Positions 1-4,630 of a stretch of DNA of 9,714 nt are shown in pieces. Within the stretch, counting starts at the first letter, position 1. The number at the start of each line of letters is the position of its first letter. Both the position numbers and the translations under genes were made by a program. Source of the stretch: Chloroflexota bacterium (GTDB taxonomy: Bacteria > Chloroflexota > UBA5177 > JANWHV01); contig JAICHN010000182.1 in the NCBI GenBank assembly GCA_025924845.1, forward strand, positions 1-9,714. Direction: 5' to 3'. Below the pieces are notes generated by a model. That model saw nothing but the letters and a program-made list of their open reading frames with translations, had not been told where the DNA came from and searched no databases.

Positions 1-815
1 CGCGTCAGGAAGTCGTCGGCAATATCGCTCATCTGCGCGATCCATACGCCGTCGTGCCGGCTGATGTGCTGGATCATTCGTTCGAGCATGCGCATGCGAT
101 GCGGACGACCGATAATCTGGGGATGCATGGTCAGGATGAAACACACGTCGCCACCCTCCTCGTACATCCCGTTGAAGTCCTCGCGCCAGATTTCCTCGAC
201 GGCCGAAGGCGCTTTGCCGCCCGGCAGTCCGGCGGACGGCACCATCATGAAGTGGCCGGAGTCGGTAAGCTCCCAGGCGGAGGGAAGCTCAACCAACTTG
301 GTCTGCCGCCCGGCGTCCATCACCCAGTGGGGGCGATCGGCGCCCAGTTGGCTGGCGTCGTATTCGAGTCCATATTCCTCCAGCAGACGGAAAGTCGCCG
401 TGGAAAGCTCCCAGGCAGGCGATCGGTAGCCTCGTGGGCGCTTGCCCGTGATCCGAACCAGCGCGTCCAGGCCGCGCTCGATCATCGTGCGCTCCTCCGC
501 TTCGTTGAGCGTGGGAGGCGGCTCATGGAGGTAGCCGTGGTGGCCGATCTCGTGTCCGGCGTTGAGGATGGCCCGCGTCTCGTCCGGGTGTCGATCGGCG
601 GTGTCGCCGGGAATGAAGAAGGTAGCGGGCAGGTTGTAGCGCTCCAGGAGGCGGAGAATGCGCGGAACCCCTTCGTTGGCGCCGTACGCACCACGGGAAA
701 GGGCGGAAGGGGTATCAACTTTAAAGGAGCCAAGCCAGGCCGACTCCGCGTCAAAGTCGAAGGTAAAGGCCACCGCGATTCGGCGATTGGCTCGATCTCC
801 TACGCTTGCAGCCAT
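1..815 (-). CDS. Polysaccharide deacetylase family protein (CE4, HpPgdA/PuuE-like), 3' end beyond window
   Basis: Predicted metal-dependent deacetylase of the NodB/CE4 fold, probably acting on peptidoglycan or another N-acetylated glycan. 271 codons are visible and the frame is still open at base 1, so the C-terminus is missing. Motifs seen: TFDFDAE (residues 18-24) at the position of the first acidic motif, GHEIGHHGYLHE (87-98) with the H93/H97 metal-ligand pair, RSPAWE (131-136) as the arginine/tryptophan motif, and MHPQIIGRP (230-238) near the end. This pattern resembles the HpPgdA/PuuE branch rather than classical NodB, which has TFDDG. No signal peptide or membrane helix is visible, which also fits the mostly cytoplasmic HpPgdA-like proteins. 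The ATG at 815 is preceded by AGGA 8 bases upstream, and I saw no in-frame start further up in the stretch I read. The exact substrate cannot be told; an amidohydrolase of purine degradation (PuuE-like) is the main alternative. Confidence 0.9.
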   Translation of the reverse strand, partial: MAASVGDRANRRIAVAFTFDFDAESAWLGSFKVDTPSALSRGAYGANEGVPRILRLLERYNLPATFFIPGDTADRHPDETRAILNAGHEIGHHGYLHEPPPTLNEAEERTMIERGLDALVRITGKRPRGYRSPAWELSTATFRLLEEYGLEYDASQLGADRPHWVMDAGRQTKLVELPSAWELTDSGHFMMVPSAGLPGGKAPSAVEEIWREDFNGMYEEGGDVCFILTMHPQIIGRPHRMRMLERMIQHISRHDGVWIAQMSDIADDFLT

Positions 816-1281
816 TGCTCTCGTCCTGTTCCCTTTACAGGTATAGCCTGCCCTACCGACATGCACTCCCCCGGCGCAAAATCGGTTCCGCGCCGTATGT
901 TCGGTGACGGATGCCTTGACACCGAGCGGCGGCTGCTAGAAGGGCACTGGAGAGCCGGAGCTTGCCGCCAAGTAAATCCCCGCATCCAACTTGATGACCA
1001 TTGGGTATTGCGTGAGTATACTGTTTTTCCCAGTCCGTCACGTGCCAGGCCAATCGTTCCCCTGGGGGCCCGAGTGATGCCGGAGCAACCAGCAACGAGT
1101 GGCCGCCCTAGGGCGGGCCGGCGCCTCTCCCGAGGTGGCCGCCACGTCCGGTCGGGTGGTCACGAATGCCCATTTTGTTGGTGAGTCCCGTACAGTACTG
1201 AGTGGGCGTGTGGAAGCGCGTTCATCCAAGGACTGTTCCCTCGCCGCGACGTATAAACCATTTTCCATGAGAGGCGCTCCG
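816..1281. other. Gene-poor intergenic region / long leader of the queC-queD gene
   Basis: I recognise no protein in these 466 bases. The region separates two divergently transcribed genes. It holds one plausible plus-strand promoter (994-1022) and then GC-rich sequence able to form hairpins, for example GGCCGCCC (1101-1108) against GGGC-G-GGCC (1111-1119, one bulged base) and GTGGC/GCCAC (1135-1145). TGGCCGCC occurs twice (1100-1107 and 1136-1143). Because the downstream gene belongs to queuosine synthesis I looked for a preQ1 aptamer, but found neither a class I nor a class II signature. Confidence 0.5.
994..1022 (+). promoter_or_regulatory. Possible sigma-70-type promoter for the queC-queD gene
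   Basis: ATGACC (994-999) and TATACT (1017-1022) are separated by 17 bases. The -10 matches the consensus at 5 of 6 positions and the -35 at 4 of 6. If used, the transcript would start near 1029 and carry a leader of about 250 bases before the start codon at 1282. This was judged by eye only. Confidence 0.3.
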
Positions 1282-1956
1282 ATGACCAAGCCGCCCGCCG
1301 TCGTTCTCTTGAGTGGTGGACTTGACTCCACGACCGTCCTTGCCATGGCCAAGGATCAGGGGTTTGAGCCGTTTGCGCTTACCTTTCGTTACGGCCAGCG
1401 GCATGAGGGCGAAATCCAGGCGGCCACGCGGGTTGCCCAGCGCGTCGGCGTCGCCCAACACGTCATCGTCGAGATTGATCCGCGGCTTTTCGGCAGATCG
1501 GCCCTGACCAGCGATATACCGGTGCCCAAGGGTCGTGCCGTGGGGGACATGGACGGCGGTATCCCAATCACCTATGTGCCTGCGCGCAACACCATCTTCC
1601 TCTCATTTGCCCTGGCCTGGGCCGAGGCGCTGGGTTCCAGTGATATCTTCATCGGCGTGAATGCGCTGGATTACAGCGGCTATCCCGATTGCCGGCCGGA
1701 GTACATTGAAGCCTATCAGCGTATGGCGAATCTGGCCACCATGGATTTCGCCGATCTGTCGGCGGCATTCCAACCATTGCATGACCGTCTCGACCATTAC
1801 TATCTCAATGAGATTGAGGGCCTGGAGAATCCCACCAGTGAAGTACTCGTCCGCTGGATCTGGCGGAACTTACACACCACGCTGCCCGGACTCGATCGGG
1901 TGACGATCCATGAGACCTGTACCTCCGGTTGCACGTATCAGGGGGAAGACGAATAA
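1282..1956 (+). CDS. QueC-QueD chimeric protein (7-cyano-7-deazaguanine synthase N-part fused to 6-carboxytetrahydropterin synthase C-part)
   Basis: The first 153 residues read as QueC, the ATP-dependent enzyme that makes preQ0: PP-loop SGGLDSTT (11-18), GQRHEGEI (38-45), [10 protein letters not shown] (99-108) and [12 protein letters not shown] (130-141). At MANLAT the QueC match stops. The remaining 71 residues read as the C-terminal half of E. coli-type Que[10 protein letters not shown] (155-163), RLDHYYLNE (169-177), [13 protein letters not shown] (182-194) and ETCTSGC (211-217). The junction is at about base 1740. Lost are the C-terminal four-cysteine zinc site of QueC, and the QueD N-terminus with its zinc histidines and catalytic cysteine. 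The QueD Asp-His pair (171-172) and Glu (211) remain. By family knowledge neither activity should survive. The ATG at 1282 has GAGAGG upstream; an ATG at 1267 in the same frame lacks an RBS. No queE follows. The frame is open to a natural QueD-like end, so a protein may still be made. Confidence 0.85.
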   Translation: MTKPPAVVLLSGGLDSTTVLAMAKDQGFEPFALTFRYGQRHEGEIQAATRVAQRVGVAQHVIVEIDPRLFGRSALTSDIPVPKGRAVGDMDGGIPITYVPARNTIFLSFALAWAEALGSSDIFIGVNALDYSGYPDCRPEYIEAYQRMANLATMDFADLSAAFQPLHDRLDHYYLNEIEGLENPTSEVLVRWIWRNLHTTLPGLDRVTIHETCTSGCTYQGEDE

Positions 1957-2076
1957 TACACGGCAATCCGGTGCGCGTGATGAAGGTATAAGGCCATGCC
2001 TTCGGTATCGAGCGCCTGAGCCTCCTCAGATTATCCTCTTCCACGCGACTTCCCAGCCCTACCAGGCGGGCGGCGA

Positions 2077-2592
2077 CTACTTGATCGCACGCATTGTGAC
2101 CGTACCCTGGACCGTTCCGCTGCTCAATTGGAACCGCCAACAGCCGGGGGTAGGGACATCAAGTATGGAAGGGTAGTTATTAGCTGGGCTAATCGCGACG
2201 GGGAAACGCTGATGCATGGTGCCGCCTCGGCTCAGATTCCGTCCTGTGATGTTCAGCATACGCCCGGATCCGGCGTGCTTAATCACCCACAGGATCTTGG
2301 TACTCCGCCCGCCCGACATCATGCCGTGGGTATGCAGCTCGGCCGCTTTCCCGTGCAGACCGTATGCGTAGAAGAGGTGTCCCGTGATCCCGGACGAGAC
2401 TGGGCTTGCCTCAATCCACGGCAGCGGGCCAAGACCGCGTTCAGGAAAGGGCGTCGTGCGGATGGGGGTAGCGGCACATCGGGCAGTCGCGGCCTCCACG
2501 CCGGCGACGCTGTTCATTCCCACGGGCACCTGTAGCTGAGTGGTCAAGGCGAGCACAGCGACGCTCGCGGCTAAACCATACCGATAGTTCAT
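2077..2592 (-). CDS. Secreted protein of unknown function, 171 aa
   Basis: Not a characterised family that I can name. The N-terminus is a clear signal peptide: MNYRYG, then a hydrophobic run (about 7-24) and a probable cleavage near VEAATA (32-37). The mature part has two cysteines (C39, C151) that could form a disulfide. It carries HTHGMM (87-92), KILWVI (99-104) and a C-terminal block YPSILDVPTPGCWRF (140-154). That last block recurs in small secreted proteins of Chloroflexota and Firmicutes, and the layout suggests a small beta-sandwich. The ATG at 2592 is chosen over a start at 2637 because GAGGGG lies 8 bases upstream and the signal peptide begins there. It lies 93 bases downstream of another secreted-protein gene on the same strand, so the two may be co-transcribed. 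Function unknown. Confidence 0.75.
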   Translation of the reverse strand: MNYRYGLAASVAVLALTTQLQVPVGMNSVAGVEAATARCAATPIRTTPFPERGLGPLPWIEASPVSSGITGHLFYAYGLHGKAAELHTHGMMSGGRSTKILWVIKHAGSGRMLNITGRNLSRGGTMHQRFPVAISPANNYPSILDVPTPGCWRFQLSSGTVQGTVTMRAIK

Positions 2593-2642
2593 GTGTATGT
2601 CCCCTCTGTGCTCTAGGTGCGAGAAAACCATGGGCAACCAGT

Positions 2643-2674
2643 ACGAGGGAAAGTGGGCGCCCGCTCACCCTCGT
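2643..2674 (-). terminator. Strong intercistronic hairpin between two secreted-protein genes
   Basis: ACGAGGG (2643-2649) pairs perfectly with CCCTCGT (2668-2674), and inside it GTGGGC pairs with GCCCGC (2653-2664, one G-T pair), giving a two-part stem. It lies 11 bases past the stop of the 396-aa gene and about 50 bases before the start of the 171-aa gene. No T-tract follows on the minus strand, so intrinsic termination is doubtful; an mRNA-stabilising or processing hairpin is equally possible. Confidence 0.4.
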
Positions 2675-2685
2675 GCTTGATCTCC

Positions 2686-3876
2686 TCAACTTCCCTGATG
2701 CAGCGATCCGATAGCGATACCGGCCTCTACCAGATCGAGCGGGGAGCTGCCTGGCTTGATCAGGGTTTGGGTGATGATCTGCTTCGGCCCAGCTCCCACC
2801 ACGGCGATCAGCAGCGAATCCTTCGAGTTGCCGAGGCTGATCATGCCGATCTGGCCGCTCAGCGTACCGATGGTGAAGGGTTTGAAACTGATCGACTTGA
2901 TTGGGCCCGCGGCCTGGCCAACCTGCTTGATCGTGGAGCGCGCCGGCCCGGTTGGGGCAGCGCTCCCCGGCGGCGCGGAGGTCGGTGCGGTAGACTTGGC
3001 GGCCGATTGGGCGGCGGCCGGCTGCTGGATCGTGATCTGCACCTTGCCGTCCGGACTGGTCACTTTGGGCGGCGCGGTGGATTTCGCTTGGGTGGCCTTC
3101 CAATCCCCAGAGTAGCCAAGTTCCCAGCCCTTCCAGGACAGTGAAGCATCGATCCCATTATTGGTAACCTTCATCTTGCCGGTTGGGGAGGTGTCGCCCT
3201 TCTTTGGCGTCGAGGAGTTTTGGTTCGAGTTGATCGGAGCCAGGGTTGGATCCTGGATGGTCCATTCCATGGTCACCGTGGTGCCGTTCAGCAGAGTGTG
3301 CGTCTCGGAATCAGTCTGGGTCATACCCGCCTGTAGTTTGGCCGTTGCCTCCTCGGCACCGGCCGGATCGCATGATCCGGAGGACTCATAGCTCGTCGTA
3401 TTCGCGGAAGATCCCTGTTGTTGCGTAGACTGTGTCTCCGTGGTCCGCACGATGGGCGCTACGGCATACACGTTATAGGTGCCGTTGCCGTTGAGCGTGA
3501 AGTTGGGAACCGAGGCGTATGGTGAAAACGAAGCGGATGTACTCGGCACATCCAGAATCGTCGTGAACAGGTTGCCGTTGGTCTGTGAGCCCGAGGTTCG
3601 TACCTCGTGATAGGAATAGGTGGCGATCGCGGAGGCCGTTCCGTCCGCATGGCGGAGAACCCTGGCCATGCAGGTCGCGGTGATCTCGTCCTTATTGTCG
3701 GAACCAGGCGCTGAGTTGTAATTCTCGCTCATCGTGAAGGTGAAGGTGCCGGTCCATTGCGTGTTGCCCGCGCTTGGAGCGATTGCCGAGACGGAGTCGC
3801 GCATGGGCCACGCGGCGTCAAGCATGGTCAACGTCAGAGCCACGATTATCCATTTCAGTACATTGTGCCGTCGCAT
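2686..3876 (-). CDS. Secreted or surface protein of unknown function with an Ala/Pro/Ser linker, 396 aa
   Basis: I do not recognise a family. The start at 3876 follows GGGGGAGG at good spacing; a 70-residue upstream extension in the same frame is rejected because it would bury the signal peptide. Residues 1-31 form an export signal (MRRHNVLKW, hydrophobic stretch, likely cleavage after SVSA). The mature protein has a Ser/Thr/Asn-rich part of beta-strand character (about 38-262) containing WTGTFTFTMSE (41-51), a Gln/Ser/Thr stretch (149-163) and only two cysteines (C69, C169). A low-complexity Ala/Pro/Ser/Gln linker follows (about 284-315), then a compact hydrophobic C-terminal segment (318-396). 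The layout suggests an extracellular two-domain protein with a flexible spacer, but no enzyme motif is visible. Its neighbour downstream on the same strand is also secreted. Confidence 0.75.
   Translation of the reverse strand: MRRHNVLKWIIVALTLTMLDAAWPMRDSVSAIAPSAGNTQWTGTFTFTMSENYNSAPGSDNKDEITATCMARVLRHADGTASAIATYSYHEVRTSGSQTNGNLFTTILDVPSTSASFSPYASVPNFTLNGNGTYNVYAVAPIVRTTETQSTQQQGSSANTTSYESSGSCDPAGAEEATAKLQAGMTQTDSETHTLLNGTTVTMEWTIQDPTLAPINSNQNSSTPKKGDTSPTGKMKVTNNGIDASLSWKGWELGYSGDWKATQAKSTAPPKVTSPDGKVQITIQQPAAAQSAAKSTAPTSAPPGSAAPTGPARSTIKQVGQAAGPIKSISFKPFTIGTLSGQIGMISLGNSKDSLLIAVVGAGPKQIITQTLIKPGSSPLDLVEAGIAIGSLHQGS
3363..3380. repeat. 7-bp perfect inverted repeat inside the 396-aa gene
   Basis: CCGGATC (3363-3369) and GATCCGG (3374-3380) flank a GCAT loop. 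It lies within codons for the stretch around residue 169 and may be incidental. Confidence 0.3.
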
Positions 3877-4020
3877 CTTCTGCCTCCCCCCTACTCTCGG
3901 CCTCGACTCTGCAATGCCGTCCGATACGGCGAGGATCGTCAACCCCCTACAGTGTGTCAAGCCTATACTACGACGGGTTTTCTCTTTCGAGAAGGGGCTG
4001 CGCGCTAAGCAAGAAGTACT

Positions 4021-4095
4021 GCCCGATGCGCGCATTGACAACGCCCGGTGATTACGCGCATCATAGGCCCGGTGAATCACAACCATGGCCCATGA
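4021..4095 (+). repeat. Four phased copies of GCCCGRTGA upstream of the CNBD gene
   Basis: GCCCGATG (4021), GCCCGGTGA (4043), GCCCGGTGA (4067) and GCCCATGA (4088) are spaced 22, 24 and 21 bases apart, close to two helical turns. The two central copies are identical over 9 bases. They end about 70 bases before the CNBD start codon, a position suited to activator or repressor binding. The outer copies are imperfect, so chance cannot be excluded. Confidence 0.35.
4025..4062. repeat. 8-bp inverted repeat with 22-base spacer
   Basis: GATGCGCG (4025-4032) and CGCGCATC (4055-4062) are exact reverse complements. The left arm overlaps a 10-base palindrome, ATGCGCGCAT (4026-4035). It could be an operator or a weak hairpin in the divergent region. 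Confidence 0.3.
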
Positions 4096-4164
4096 GTAAA
4101 GTGTTTCGTTTTTTTACAACATATTTCATCTTTGAATGACCGTTGATTCGAGGTTCCAGTCGTT

Positions 4165-4623
4165 ATGTTTTCTTACCCTGATGAACAAGGACATCCTACG
4201 GCAGGCTTCCTCGGCACCCTGGATGAGCATGAGATCGCCACCCTGCTGCGCTACACACAGGCGCGCCGCTATGCCCCCGGTGAATTAGCCATCCATGAGG
4301 GGGATACCGACCGCGGCCTCTACCTGGTGACCGCCGGGCGCTTCGAGGTTCTGGTACGGGGACAGCGCGGTATGTTACGCGCCACGTTTATGGAGCCGGG
4401 CGACATCGCGGGAGAGCTGGCGTTTTTCGACGGCCAACCACGAGCGGCGGATGTGCGTGCCGTGATCGCCTCCGAAGCGCTGATCCTGACCCCCGCGGGC
4501 TTCCAGAGTTTGAGAGTGAACGAACCTCGGCTCGCGCTCAACGTGGTGCTTGACCTTGGCCGCGCTCTGAGCACTCGTTTCCGGGCCTATAACCAGCGCC
4601 TGGCCGCGCTCGGAAAGTTGTAG
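4165..4623 (+). CDS. Stand-alone cyclic-nucleotide-binding domain protein (CRP-like, no HTH)
   Basis: At 152 residues this is just one CRP-type beta-barrel domain plus its C-terminal helix. Typical elements are seen: LGTLDEHEIATLL (16-28), APGELAIHEGD (37-47), GLYLVTAGRFEV (51-62) and the phosphate-binding cassette GDIAGELAFFDGQPRAA (79-95). The cassette has the glutamate (E84) and arginine (R93) that hold the cyclic nucleotide in CRP. CRP/FNR regulators are usually about 200-230 residues with a C-terminal helix-turn-helix; here the protein ends after the long helix (RALSTRFRAYNQRL), so it is unlikely to bind DNA. It is cytoplasmic and lacks a signal peptide. The ATG at 4165 has GAGG 11 bases upstream, a rather long spacing. 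Its stop is 7 bases before the flavoprotein gene, so I infer it is a regulatory partner of that enzyme. Confidence 0.88.
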   Translation: MFSYPDEQGHPTAGFLGTLDEHEIATLLRYTQARRYAPGELAIHEGDTDRGLYLVTAGRFEVLVRGQRGMLRATFMEPGDIAGELAFFDGQPRAADVRAVIASEALILTPAGFQSLRVNEPRLALNVVLDLGRALSTRFRAYNQRLAALGKL

Positions 4624-4630
4624 GCGATTG

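Larger units (their letters stand above)
3877..4164. promoter_or_regulatory. Divergent regulatory region between the secreted-protein and CNBD-flavoprotein operons
   Basis: These 288 bases separate two divergent transcription units and should hold both promoters. On the minus strand TTGACA occurs (3960-3955) but no good -10 lies at 17 bases. Near the plus-strand gene there is an AT-rich stretch (4096-4137) with TTTACA, again without a clear -10. Short repeats (4021-4095) and an inverted repeat (4025-4062) sit between them. A 5-bp hairpin, TTCTC-TTTC-GAGAA, lies near 3980. Nothing here looks like a coding sequence. Confidence 0.45.

Noticed and set aside
54..1184. Long plus-strand open frame (376 codons) opposite the deacetylase
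   Set aside because: It is antisense to a gene with complete CE4 motifs, its product is low-complexity in Arg/Gly and has no recognisable domain, so it is a shadow in GC-rich DNA.
1029..1281. preQ1 riboswitch ahead of the queC-part gene
   Set aside because: I found neither the short class I pseudoknot pattern with an A-rich tail nor the class II pattern; only generic hairpins are present.
1961..2076. Rho-independent terminator after the queC-queD gene
   Set aside because: Only weak 5-bp stems (AAGGC-CAT-GCCTT and CTGAG-CCTC-CTCAG) are present and no T-run follows.
3932..3960. TTGACA-based promoter for the 396-aa secreted protein
   Set aside because: The -35 is perfect but the hexamer 17 bases downstream is GATCCT, and no better -10 lies at an acceptable distance.
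4165..4623. CRP/FNR transcription factor
   Set aside because: The protein ends after the C-helix with no helix-turn-helix, and the next gene starts 7 bases on in a different role, so it is a sensor domain only.
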